Source: Marsupella aquatica (Eukaryota; Marchantiophyta). Taken from it: 64,000 nucleotides of DNA. The notes under the pieces are model-generated. The model saw only the letters and a list, made by a program, of their open reading frames with translations. It had not been told where the DNA came from and did not search any database. A program made the position numbers and the translations under genes. Shown piece after piece: positions 1 to 10,380 of the stretch (position 1 is its first letter; every line of letters starts with the position of its first letter). The stretch spans positions 27,776,001 through 27,840,000 of the forward strand of contig OZ316892.1 of assembly GCA_973895155.1 (NCBI GenBank), given 5' to 3'.

Positions 1-2121
1 CCACAAGTAGAAAATCGACTCCTTTTAGGAATTCGTACATTTGGAAACTTTTTTTTCCAAACACGCAAAAAATAAGAATATATAACTTGTTGTTCTTCTC
101 GCAACATTGTTTCAGCTTCAAAGATTCCATGTATCTCTTGCTTTATCCAATTGTCTGGCAAGTGATGAATCTCTTTATGGGGAAGACTATCCATATTTTT
201 TTGGAAAAAATCTTTCAACCATTCCACCAAGTTTAGAAATGAAGGTGAGTCTTCCTTACAAAAGGTATCTCGTTCAATCCTTGTAAACATGTTTCCATGG
301 ATTGTTGTCAATCTATTATTACCTAAAGAATATAGTTTCTTGAATCCTCCTCTACATATAGGTTGTCCATTTACACTATATCCACGAGAAGTACTACAGT
401 TGTTCATGATACAACCTCGTAGCAAAATATTTTTTTGCAAGTGTTTAAGACCAAAATAATACTTGCGTTGTTTTGAGCATTCCTCTAGACCCAGAGACCT
501 CAAGCAAAACTTGTCACAACAAGGATATTTAAAAATATCTTTAATTTTGCGTTTTTTTAGATTTGCAATGGTAAGTCTATCTTTTCTAATCATCTGATCT
601 CTGATTTTCTTGCTGGGTCTTGTCACCTCTACTCTATCCTGAATAGTGTCGGGAGAACTTACCCCCCCACTATTTTCTAGTGAATTAGAATTTAAAACAA
701 AAAGATCTTCTGTAGAGTTGTTTCCACTCTCCACATTTTCTGTAACTGTTTCATGAACAATCTCACATCCCAGGATCTCTTCAACAACATTTGAGATTAC
801 AGCAGTCTCTCTATCATTTGCAGCCTCCTCTAATCTCTCTTCAGAGTCTTCTGAAAATGTAATAGGTGTTCGGAAATTTCTAGTTTGAAATATTCTAATG
901 ATATTCACATCTTCAGTCGGAGTACCGCCCACTTGTCTCTGAGACTGTAATCCCAGCCTAGGTGATTCTTCTCGACTTGAGGGCTCATCTTGACCATTGA
1001 ATAATCTTTGGACAAGTTTCAATTTAGCATGTACCCTTGAATTTTTGGGCCCTCTCTCCGGCAGCTCACTTCGCAATAATCTCCGAGAAATTTTTTGGAC
1101 ACTAGATCTCTTCCCTCTTTCGTTCTGCACTTGCCATCCAATGGAAGATCCAAAAACCTCACACTGCATCCTCGCCAAAGGGCTTCAAAATCCAATGTTG
1201 TTAGTTTTACCACTCGGTGAAATAACTGATGGGAATACCGATTGGGATCCATGGATCCCAACTCGTATTCGTCCTTCAGGACTTTGAAGTGAAAACTTTC
1301 CCACTTGCTGTTCTGCGTCATGACTTGGTAATTTTCCGTTGCGCAATACGAACTGGGATCCGCGTATCCCATTTCGCATTCCACCATCGGAACTCGGGTT
1401 GGAAGTCCGCAAGACCGGTGACTCGGGCATAGGATTCTGTAAAATACCACGATGGAATACTAAGTGGGATCCATGGATCCCACTTCGTATTTGACCCAAG
1501 GAATTTGGTACTGAAGGAGACGACATAGGCAATTCGTGTTCACCGTTTTTCAACATTTGAGTAGGGAATACCAAGTGGGATCCACGGATCTCACTTGGTA
1601 TTTGACCCACCAAATTTGGCTCCGAGGCTGCCCCTCCCTGCAATTCCGGCACATTTGGACTCCTCATTCGCTCAAACTGTGATTGAACACTGGACACAGC
1701 TATCTTCACTCCCAGAGAACGAGACATTGGAAAAACCAACGGAGATCTTCGGACGGGCCTACATGGTAACGTTGTTCTTGGCATTAAAAACCGGGGCCTT
1801 CGCCTTTGAAGATCTGTCAGGGTTTGCGGTGAACCAAGTGTCTCTGTCGTAGGAACTACATTAGGCTTCTTTACAAGTAGACGTCGTTTAAGAGGTTTAC
1901 TTGGAGAGACATATATAGTATGAAATCGGAGCACCCACAACACTCCTACAAGACTCTGAATCAGACTCTGATTTCTCAGATTCTGAGGAAAATGAAATCT
2001 CTGGCACTACTCTCTGTGAGGTTTGTAATTCATTCATCAAACGAGATGGAATAAATTTTCGAACAACATCTGGCGAAGATGCATCTGAACTGTAAATTGA
2101 CTCATCACTTGAAGACGCCAT
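1..2121 (-). CDS. Transposase-like protein of a DNA transposon, partial (C-terminus beyond the left edge)
   Basis: From an ATG at 2121 the minus strand encodes a Ser/Asp/Glu-rich start (MASSSDESIYSS...). A second open frame (about 1943-1185) contains four 37-residue repeats. A third frame is stop-free from about 1180 to the window edge, nearly 390 codons. The parts are probably joined by introns I could not place; one possible acceptor lies near 1125. The last part has a basic, Cys-rich segment (YPCCDKFCLRSLG, about 510-470), then GCIMNN, an Ile-Cys-Arg-Gly-Gly-Phe motif and, at the edge, IPKRSRFSTC. This layout resembles the N-terminal half of DDE-type transposases; the catalytic core would lie outside the window. 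The flanking TTAA end supports a mobile element. The superfamily (piggyBac or Kolobok would fit TTAA) is not assigned. A domesticated host gene is an alternative. Confidence 0.55.
1243..1686 (-). repeat. Four exact-period 111-bp repeats with a palindromic core, in coding phase
   Basis: The core TGGGATCC starts at 1243, 1354, 1465 and 1576, an exact 111-bp spacing equal to 37 codons. Around it lies a near-perfect dyad, best seen at 1465 as GGGATCCATGGATCCC, followed by a conserved GTATT-type tail. On the minus strand the units read as variants of IRxGIHGSHLVF in the 1943-1185 frame without a stop. Period and phase suggest selection on, or recent amplification within, a protein-coding segment. 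Confidence 0.85.
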
Positions 2122-3271
2122 AGAGAATCAAACAAGGGTTGTATAGGAGTACGTATTCGTATCCAACAGAGAAAATTCAGATTACAATATTCTATGAAAA
2201 CAACTACTCAATACTGAACGAACCTCAAAGTAATCGCGAGAAATGAAGATGAAAAATAGATGCGAGCTCTTCCTTTTATAGTTTTCGGGGGCATTGGACA
2301 TGTGGCATTCCCTAATTGGTCTGTACAAGGGTTTTTTCACGTGAGAGTCTGTCTTTTCAAAGAATGCTGAAATTTAAATTGTAGATTTTCGAGGAAGTCG
2401 CCGTGGATCCCAGTTGGACTTCAAACTGGAATATCAAGGTATGCCATGCAAAAACTTTTATCCCATCTAGTATTCAACCTTTTAAACCGTATCCCATCTA
2501 GTATTCATCCTCCTTTATAAAACTTTTATCCCATCTAGTATCCCGATCAGTTTTTGGACTTGCAAAAAAAATGGGATCCATGGATCTCAGTTGGTATTCA
2601 TGTCGAAAGATATCCTGATGCAAAGTTGCAAGTGGAAAACATTGAGGTTGAATACGATAGTGGATACTTGGATCCCATCTCGTATTCATCATGCGTTATG
2701 GGCTAAAAATTTTCCGGACATGTCGTCGGGTTAACTTAACTAACTGTGTAGTTCGACTGTAGTCCGCTGTCAGTTTTTGGTAGTTTGCAATTTTACCGCA
2801 GTTAAAAATTCAAATATTTTTAACCCGAGGTTAAATGGAAGCGTCAAGAGAATGATTTGGTGTGGTTTTCGTCCATGTTCAATGGTTGAATCCGAAATGG
2901 GATACGCCGTATCCCATTTTTAGTTTGCCATTTTGATGGCAAAAATGAAATCTTGTGTTTTACTCGTTTTGTTTGACACTCGGATTTAGCTTTTAGAAGG
3001 ATCACGTGAAAAGCATTGTTTTTCCAGGTTTTGGAATTTGCACTTTTTTTAGATGAAGTGTATCGGAATTCTGGATTGTGACAGTTCTGTGTTTTTGCGT
3101 CGACAATATCTCGATATGAAATCCGATGTTGGATGTGATTTTGGATTCATCCTCAAAATAGCGTTTTTGATCTTAATTTTAGTGATTTTTTGCCATTTTT
3201 CGCGAAATCGAAAACACACTTCTCGTTTGGTGGTCATACTTCTCGTTTGGTCCGTCACTGTGTTCTAAGGG
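2122..3271 (-). other. 5' non-coding part of the DNA transposon
   Basis: This stretch between the ATG at 2121 and the TTAA-flanked end has no convincing coding frame. It contains further copies of the motif of the coding repeats, outside the reading frame: around 2403, 2460, 2492, 2529, 2572 and 2669, each like ATCCCA followed by a GTATTC-type tail. An inverted GGGATAC/GTATCCC pair lies near 2899. It probably holds the promoter and internal binding sites of the element. Confidence 0.45.
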
Positions 3272-3275
3272 TTAA
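3216..3275 (-). repeat. Transposon end with TTAA flank and two subterminal direct repeats
   Basis: Read on the minus strand, TTAA (3275-3272) is followed by CCCTTAGAACACAGTGACGG and then two copies of CCAAACGAGAAGT about 19 bp apart. A TTAA target site followed by a CCC-start is typical of piggyBac-like elements; Kolobok elements also use TTAA. Subterminal direct repeats are typical transposase-binding sites. The opposite end is outside the window, so the inverted repeat cannot be confirmed. Confidence 0.5.
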
Positions 3276-3354
3276 CTAGAACTAAGCCGTAGCCTAATAG
3301 GAATGAGTAATCCATATACAAATAGTCACACATTGCTAAATAACTCTACTTGTA

Positions 3355-4089
3355 CTACAACTGCAAAACCTGCAAAGTAGCACGGTGTCTTGAGAAACTC
3401 TCTAAAGGAATCACTTTGGTAAAGGCATCAGCGAGATTGAGCTTTCCATCAATCTTGACTAGCTCAAAAATTTTATCAGACACTGCTTGCCTAATAAAAT
3501 GGTACCTGATATCAATGTGCTTCACCCTGCTATCCATCACCTGGTTAGCAGCCAAGTGAAAAGCACTCTAACTATCACAATTTAGAGTCATTTTGCCATG
3601 CTCTAAACCCATCTCCGCGATCAACTTATCCAACCAAATTGCTTCCTTTGCTACTTTTGCTGCTGCAACATATTCTGCTTCTGTAGTAGAGTGAGATCTA
3701 CACTTCTGCAAAGTAGATTTCCAACTGATACATCCTCTTCCAAGAGTAAAAACAAACCCAATTGTAGACCTCCTTGTATCCAGACAGCCTCCATAGTCAG
3801 AATCTACATAGCCAACTAATGTTCTATCTGATATGTTATCAAATAGTAATCCATAGTCCTGTGTACCCTTCAGATACCTGAGAATCCACTTCACAGCTTC
3901 CCAATGTACCTTCCCTGGATTTGACATGAATCTGCTAACCTTGTCCATCGATAGGGCCAAGTCAGGCCTAGTACAAGTCATCAAATACATCAGACCTTTC
4001 TCCACACCTGCCTTCTCATATGGAATCTTAGCCATCAGACCTTTCTCCACAGCATCCGTAGGAGAGAAACTCGGGGGGTTGACTATCAA
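3355..4089 (-). pseudogene. Ty1-copia retrotransposon fragment: end of reverse transcriptase and RNase H
   Basis: The translated minus strand shows the classic copia pol 3' end. YLMTCTRPDLA (end of RT) is followed by the RNase H signatures GYVDSDYGGCLDTRRSTIGF, SWKSTLQKCRSHSTTEAEYVA and AAKVAKEAIWL. After NCDS an in-frame TAG near 3568 interrupts the frame, which continues with the usual HIDIRYHFIRQAV tail and ADAFTK motif to a stop at 3355. Gag, protease, integrase and most of RT are absent. It is a broken remnant. Whether it comes from the same element as the LTR at 6.5-6.9 kb is unknown, although the strand agrees. Confidence 0.9.
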
Positions 4090-4935
4090 AAATCTTAGGA
4101 ATCACGTGCGATCTAGAATAGGTATTTTTGGCAGATTTTAAATAAATTTTTAAAAAGCGTAGGAGGCAAAAGAAGGTATTATAAACTCATGTTTATAGAA
4201 TATTCTTTAATATATACCCTTTATAAAGTAAAATAGGTTATTAATATTGAAAATAGAGAATATTCTTGGAATATTTTCTTTTTAAAATAGGTCTATTTAT
4301 ATTAGGCTAGGATCGCACATGGTATCCCATAAACTCACGTGGAAAAAATTGCACGGCTGCAAAGCAGCCGTTTACATTCGCGCCTGGCAGGAAGTTAGGG
4401 CGCCTACAAATGCGCCGGCCGGCGCTGCATAGCCGGTAGCAACAGTCGAGAGCACGGGAATCGAATGACGGGGTATGAGGCGGCCGGGTGTCACACAAAA
4501 ATTTCACACTATAGTAACCTTAAAAACAAAACGCCACCCAAAGCAAAAATGATACTCTTGCCTTGTCATTTGCTTGAGAAGAGTGACCACCGCCGACGGG
4601 TAAAGTTGATGAATTGTGCTGGTACAATCTGCAGCCCCAGCTCAGTGAAAAATTCCGCTGCATCGTGTTCACTCCGCGTCAAGTGCCAATCTTGGGCTCA
4701 AAACGACCGCCTCGCCGCGGTCAAACTGTTGAGCCATAGTACTTTGCGTTTCTTCCACCGAGTCGGACGTTGTTGTAAAGAAATGAGTTTTGGAGTTAGA
4801 ATACCTCACATAGAGTTTCTCACTCTATTAGACATTATTAAAAATTAAATAAAAATAAATAGTGTGACTTTAAATAGTAGTCATTTATAAATTATTAGAT
4901 ATAATAGACCAAAATCATAGAATAGGTAAAAATAA
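4090..4935. other. Intergenic stretch, no gene recognised
   Basis: AT-rich sequence (4140-4310) passes into a GC-rich patch (4330-4760) with CGCCGGCCGGCGC-like dyads near 4412. Open frames here are short and resemble no family known to me. Confidence 0.5.
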
Positions 4936-5280
4936 AATAGTATACCAAAATAATAGTATACCAAATGAGTATAGTAGACCAAATGAGTATAGTAGACCAA
5001 ATGAGTATAGTAGGCCAAGATAATAGAATAGGACAAAAATAAGATAGTGTACCAAAATGACTAGCAAATTGTGGATAGTCCACTTTACAATATAGTGTGC
5101 TAAGATAGTGGGCAAAAAAGTGGGCTAGCAAATTGTGGATAGTCCACTTTACAAAACAGTGTGCTAAGATAGTGGGCAAAATAAGGGGCTAGCAAATTGT
5201 GGATAGTCCACTTTATAAAATAGTGTGCTAAGATAGTGGGCAAAAAAGTGGGCTAGCAAATTGTGGGTGGTCAACATTTC
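4936..5280. repeat. Short-period repeat (about 18 bp) followed by a 64-65-bp tandem repeat
   Basis: Near-copies of AAATGAGTATAGTAGACC occur at about 4957-5015. A 64-65-bp unit containing CTAGCAAATTGTGGATAGTCC then starts at 5060, 5125, 5189 and 5253 (the last copy partial). Immediately downstream is a good TATA-like box, TATAAATAG, at about 5285. Repeats directly upstream of a TATA box are typical of LTR or promoter enhancer blocks. Confidence 0.75.
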
Positions 5281-6499
5281 AAAGTATAAATAGAAGGGAA
5301 CTTGCTTCCCATAGAGCATTGTGTTCCCACTATTGAGAGTGGAGTCCATGGTTTGCCGCCGGTTTTCATGATGGAAGGAATTGAGGATTTTTCTTATGGT
5401 CATGGAGGGCTATGCCACCACTTGAGCACCTTAAGTTAAATACTCAAATCTGGCAAGGACGGTTATGTCACCTGTATCAAGGATATATTATCAAAGGTTA
5501 ACTTGTACCTTAGGTTTAGCTATTCCCATAGATTGTGAATGATGTTGCATGGGTTGCCAAGAGTGCATAGATCGTCGGGAGTGGTTGTCAACCCATTTTT
5601 GATTATATTACATTGTTTAGATAAAAATGTAATGCGTCAAACGCTTATGTATCAATTTGATATAGATTTTGCCACCATGGTTATGAATTCAAATATTCCA
5701 CTCATATATCCCGTAGTTACTTATGAAGAAGAGTGGGTGTGTACTATCTATATTTTGTATTAGAAAAGATGGATTTGAATCAGGTCCCAAGTCCAATCTT
5801 AAATTTGATGTCTTCCTTGAGTCTAAAGATTATTATGCGAAGGAAGATAGCGTGTAGGAAAATCTTAATAAGAAAGTTTGGAGAAGAGTCGTATAATGTT
5901 ATAGTATCTTCGGAAGAACCTCTAATACTTTACGGGGATCATCCAAGGGGAACTTTAAGTATTTTTGTGCTTGTATAGTTCAGGTGAGTAGTTGTATTTG
6001 CACAGGCAGCAAGGCCCAGTGCCTCTCGAGTAGTTTAAAACCCCAAGACAACGTCACGAAGAGAAACCCGGTTCAGATGAGAACAAGCTCCAAAGCTTGT
6101 GAAAAAACCTGAACGCCTCCGTCACTTGTCACGTCACACTCGGTAACAACTCGGCAGCAATCCAACTACCAAAATGACCAGCTCGCATCAACCTTCAACA
6201 TGAGCTATAATGTGCGATCCCTCCCATACCGCACAGCTCACACCGTTGAAAAATGCGAACTCTGGTCTCTCCACCGAAATACCGTCAAACACGAATAAAC
6301 CCTGAACGACGCAAACTTCAATTCCTCCACACCACGGATACTGATCAGCGAGTTCTAACCACCGTTAGAAAGCCCTCTCACTAACCTATCCGCTCAGCCA
6401 TACACATTCGAGTTTCATGCGACGAAACTCCAAATGTACCATCGACAATGAACCCTGGAAAAAACTTGTCACAAAAAAACCTCGTCACCTCCTAGGCAT
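5281..6499. other. Non-coding stretch; 3' part is the leader of a copia element (minus)
   Basis: 5281-5990 follows the TATA-like box and has only short open frames without recognisable domains. About 5990-6499, read on the minus strand, lies directly after the primer-binding site of the adjacent LTR and should be the untranslated leader of that element. No gag frame is visible. The body of the element is missing or replaced. Confidence 0.4.
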
Positions 6500-6511
6500 G
6501 CTCTGATACCA
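6500..6511 (-). other. Retrotransposon primer-binding site (initiator-Met tRNA)
   Basis: On the minus strand TGGTATCAGAGC follows the LTR end after a two-base spacer (AG). This is the standard plant Ty1-copia site complementary to the 3' end of initiator methionine tRNA. Confidence 0.9.
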
Positions 6512-6513
6512 CT

Positions 6514-6861
6514 TGTTGAGTATAGTCGACATTCGTAACGGCAAGCCCATGAACCATCCAACGCACAATAGTCGACACAGAGAGAGACGTGGTTCACCTC
6601 CACATGAGGCTACGTCCACGGGAACACACAAGAGCTTTACTGCACTCTAGGCCGACCGGCCATACCAAGCATCCACAGCACAAGCTCTCTCTATCTCTCA
6701 ACTAGCTCCGTAACAATGAGCCTAAGTTCCACCAGGGTCTGGCATTAGCCCTGGCTATATGCACAATAGCACTACCGCTAACATTAGCTAAGTCCTAACC
6801 CAAGTTAGACTAACTGTGGTTAGCTCATGAGTCACAAAACTAGTAAGAGCAATATCTAACA
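6514..6861 (-). mobile_element. Ty1-copia 5' LTR
   Basis: Read on the minus strand, a 348-bp block begins TGTTAGATATT and ends ACTCAACA, followed by AG and the primer-binding site. It is clearly homologous along its second half to the solo LTR at 22380-22724 (shared GGATGCTTGGTATGGCC, AAAGCTCTTGTGTGTTCCC, GTTGGATGGTTCATG). With the primer site on its inner side it must be the 5' LTR of an element running toward lower coordinates. No intact gag-pol or matching 3' LTR is seen. Confidence 0.9.
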
Positions 6862-7426
6862 TTTGAAACCAGATCAATGTCTGATCAAATAAATTGTATT
6901 GAATTCATTGAGTTCAAGTTCCAACCATAGCTGGCAGTTTGCCTGAATTGCAAAAGGCTAGAAATCTTTCTCCATGTGCTAGTTACCCTTTAACAAGGTA
7001 GTTATCAAGTTAGTTATTAGTCATTGTTTATTATATAAAAAATACTTTTCAAATCTTTGAATTTAATTTTTAAAACTGGAGATGTAACTAAAACGGTTAC
7101 ATAGTGATAGTTTTACTCGTCTTGCTCTTTGCATTTCTAAATTTTTATATTTCTTTTTACGGCATGGCGTCCCAAAATTTACACCCAAATTGACACAAAC
7201 ATGAATGAAAATTGTAAGTTTGATTCACAAAATCGACGAGTCTTGTTTGTTGCAGTTGTTATTGACGTGGCACGCTCTGGTGCCAGGAATTCTGGAAGGG
7301 ACCTCTCATGGGGTCCGTAATGATAACTTGTTATTACTAATCAATGTATTTTCACAATCAAGATCTTATGCTTCGAATTAATATAAAGCAAAATGATAAC
7401 TAGCCTCATCAAACAATCTACAACTA
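6862..7426. other. Intergenic stretch, no gene recognised
   Basis: AT-rich sequence without a coding frame of note. The last bases (about 7393-7426) match a second copy at 8429-8450 and form the left half of the Helitron target. Confidence 0.5.
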
Positions 7427-8371
7427 TCTACTATTATAACAACGAATCTTGCCATTTCTGTCCATAGTTTGGTTACAAAAGTAGGGAAGGTTACAAAAGT
7501 GAAAAAAGTAGGGAACCGTGCTCAGCCATTAGATATTTTCTAGAATTGTTGGATTATTGGAGTCTTTTGGATTGAGTGAGATGGGTAAGGTTCTAATTTA
7601 TAATTCAAAATAAATATAATATGTAGTAGAGTATTTGAATATGTTATTGTAGTTATATATTGTAGCTTGCTTATAAGTACTTTTTGGCATGGAGCATTAA
7701 AGTGAAAATAGATTATTTTATGGTCTATCTAGAGTACATTTTGGCATGAAAATGAAAATATATTGACTCCATATAATGGTTTTTGTCATGGAGCTACCAC
7801 TAAGGGGAAGTACCTAAGTATAGTAGATTGATATTAAATTATTTTGGCTTTTGCTCTTAAAAAAGAGATTTAATTGTTTGGAGGTTAATAGTCTTTTCTT
7901 CCCATTTTTTAACTCTTTTTAATGGTGTTAAAGGGAAGGAAAAGGGCGAAGAGGAATTGACGAGGCACTAAGGGGGCAAGCGGAGAAAGCAAGGAAAGAA
8001 AGGGAGAGGATGGGAGAGGGGGGAAATAGGGAGGCCAGAAAATATTGGGTACAAAATAAATCATGGGTTGAATAGATGTGGTGGTCGTTATCTTGCGACT
8101 CTAATTTCTATGTGCAATGCACTTGTCATTAAACACCACCACAATGACTTTACCTTTACTCTCATCAACGTCTTTTTTTGCCTCAACATCTTTACCTCAC
8201 TTCCTTATCTTTGCCTCTCCTTGACATCTTGCCCTTGCCTCGACATCTTTCACTCACCTCCCTATCTTTTCCACACCTTGACATCTTGCCCTCACCTGAA
8301 CATCTTTGTCTTTCCTTGACATATTGCTCTCACCTCAAAATCTTTCATGCAACGCACGGGCATCAGGCTAG
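7427..8371 (+). mobile_element. Non-autonomous Helitron, about 945 bp
   Basis: The 5' end TCTACTATTATAACAACG is of the plant Helitron type. The 3' end has the hairpin-forming ATGCAACGCACGGG, then CATCAGG and the terminal CTAG. The element sits between A (7426) and T (8372), as Helitrons do, with no target duplication. No Rep/helicase frame is present, so it depends on another copy. The flanks joined together resemble the neighbouring sequence at 8429-8483, which has no insertion. This independently supports both ends. Confidence 0.85.
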
Positions 8372-8515
8372 TTCAAGATGAAAGACAACTTTGAGACATG
8401 AGCCCTCCCTTACTAACTGCCTGCCCTGTGATAACTTGCCTCAGCCACAATTTAAGAGGAAAGACAACTTTGAGACATGAGCCTTCCTTACTTACTGCCT
8501 TCCCTCTACCTGCAC
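8372..8515. repeat. Tandem duplicate flanking the Helitron
   Basis: GAAAGACAACTTTGAGACATGAGCC followed by a CCTTACT..ACTGCCT..CCC tract occurs at about 8379 and again at about 8458. The first copy is split by the Helitron, the second is uninterrupted. Confidence 0.8.
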
Positions 8516-8574
8516 CGCCCATCATTTCTCACACTTTTTTTAAGTGTGGCAAGGTGGTGAATAAATCGCCCTTT

Positions 8575-8690
8575 TGGGTGGGATGAATGGCAAAAATAGT
8601 CTTCACCAGCAAGATTCAAACCTGAGTACCTGCCCAATCCCAATGAGCTACTGTACCAGTCGCGGAACTCGACTGCCCTACCACTCAACT
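8575..8690 (-). repeat. Possible tRNA-derived SINE segment
   Basis: On the minus strand the segment contains GAGTGGTAGGGCA, resembling a pol III A box, and GGTTTGAATCTTGC, resembling a B box, about 60 bp apart. No poly(A) tail or target duplication was identified. It may simply be part of a larger repeat continuing into 8690-8945. Confidence 0.3.
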
Positions 8691-8945
8691 CTGGCGTTGA
8701 GACTCCAACAGATGGCAATGTCATACATTCTACACCAAGCATAATTGTCACACGGACCTCTTGAATGACCACTTCTACTTAAGCAGATACTAACACAATG
8801 GAACCCAGCTGAAATAAAACAAATGGGGCATTGGCACTGGACAGTTCTCAAATCTCTCAAAGAGCCAAGCTAAGAGTGCTTGCAAAGCCATGGTCACAAA
8901 ACTGCCAACGATGCAAGAGCTTCAGCTATAGCAGCCCCTGTGATT
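8690..8945 (-). pseudogene. Relic copy of the 5' part (exon 1/intron 1) of the plastid L29 gene
   Basis: On the minus strand this closely matches the first exon end and first intron of the L29 gene at about 12000-11790. Shared blocks include CTCTTTGAGAGATT, a GTCC.GTGCC..TGCCCCATTTG tract, AGCTGGGTTCCATTGT and GAAGTGGTCATTCAAGAG. Its last part matches the mitochondrial L27 intron (AGAATGTATG, CATCTGTTGGAGTC). The ATG of the presequence is not preserved and no ribosomal protein domain follows. Confidence 0.75.
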
Positions 8946-9815
8946 CAATTTGATGCACCACAGAAACTATGGGAGACCGCATGAGATTTCATCTCAGGTA
9001 GAACTTTTCTAGGAAGAAAAGGCAACCAGATGGTCCCAAACATGATACGAGACACAGACAAGAAGGAAAAGTTAATTATGTTAAAGGCAAAAGGACAAAA
9101 ATGCCAAACCAGGAGAGAGAGGGTCCCAAAGGCAAAGTACCGCAATAAAGGGAGGGAAAAAAAACCCCATAAAAGACCAAAGAGGCCCAACTAGCCAAGG
9201 GGTTCCCCCCCCCCCCCCCAACCAAGAGGGAATAACCAACCAAAGAAACCACAAGGTGGCCTAGGGTACTAACACCCTACTGGGTAGAGAACTGAAAAGT
9301 CTGGTAGAGCTTTGAAGTAAACCGCATAGGAGAGTTTAGGGTTTAGGGTTTACGAAATGGAATCTGTCTGGAGGCTCTAGAACCAACTGCCTCGGCTCGA
9401 TGAAGTATAGTGAATGACTGAGCCCTCTAAAGTGCCACGGACACCCTCTGTCGAAAGAAAACGGTGAAAATAGAGACAGGGAAATAAGGCCTATGCTCAA
9501 TACAAAAAATTGCAAAACCCCAAAGGAACTGGTCAAACGTAAGGTGCAATACACCAAAAACCTCACGAGCGAAATGGTAGAACAAATCCCCAGGATAACA
9601 AACTACATAGATCTCCTCCATGAGTGAAAGAGATTTAGGGTACAATATACTCCCGTGTTTGGAGGTATCTGCTTGATGGACCCCAAACCGAACTTTTCTC
9701 CCCAATTATCTCCATGAGCTTTTGGGTACATTGATTTGAGGCCTCTCAATGGTCAGGATCACTCAAGGGTCTCATCAAGTAATACTTCATTTTGAGGGTA
9801 GCATATACTTCCTAG
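8946..9815. other. Intergenic stretch, no gene recognised
   Basis: It contains a run of 14 or so C near 9207 and about two and a half units of the plant telomere repeat TTTAGGG near 9336. Open frames are short and without known domains. Confidence 0.5.
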
Positions 9816-10380
9816 TGTTTGGGGTTGGTTTGGCCAGGTAGAAATGGGGGTGCCTCCCATGCTTGGGGGTATGACCTACTGGAGTGTTTAAACTGGGCTT
9901 TGCCAAGGACGGCAATTGGGGTGTTGCCCATCCTACGGGCTGTTGGGTTTTGCCAGGTATTCATATTCATATTTTAGTTTTTTATGTCAAAACTTTGCTG
10001 TGCAAACACCACCCTAGGGGGGAAGGTGACAAGGCGAACATATTGAGAGAGCCCTGCCACGTGCTCATATTGGGGGTTCCTCCCATACTTCAAGTGGTAT
10101 TGGATTGATTGGTTTTGGGGGTGCTACCTAAACTCAAGTGGTATTGGGTATTGCCAGGTAATGTTATTGGGGCCTCCCGTAGCTCAAGCAGTACTCTATA
10201 CTAGGGTTTGCCAGGTAATGTTCAAGCTGACTCCCATGGTTCGAGTGGTGCTAGGTTTTGGCTGGTAATGCTATTGGGGTGATATTGAAGGTACCCCCCA
10301 CACATAGTTTAAGTGGTATAGGGTTTTGCCAGGTAATGTTATTGGAGTGGTATTGGAGATGCCTCCCGTATTTCTGTGGC
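9816..10380. repeat. Degenerate tandem repeat with TTGCCAGGTAATGTTATTGG
   Basis: Several diverged copies of a block with GCCTCCC.T..CTCAAGTGGTATTGGG and TTGCCAGGTAATGTTATTGG recur across the stretch at irregular 60-90-bp spacing. No coding function is visible. Confidence 0.65.

Noticed and set aside
4340-4480. Possible tRNA-like B box (ATTCGATTCCC on the minus strand)
   Set aside because: No matching A box or cloverleaf could be drawn around it.
9336-9352. Plant telomere-type repeat TTTAGGG
   Set aside because: Only about two and a half units are present, which is easily chance. It is not evidence for a telomere or a chromosome fusion.
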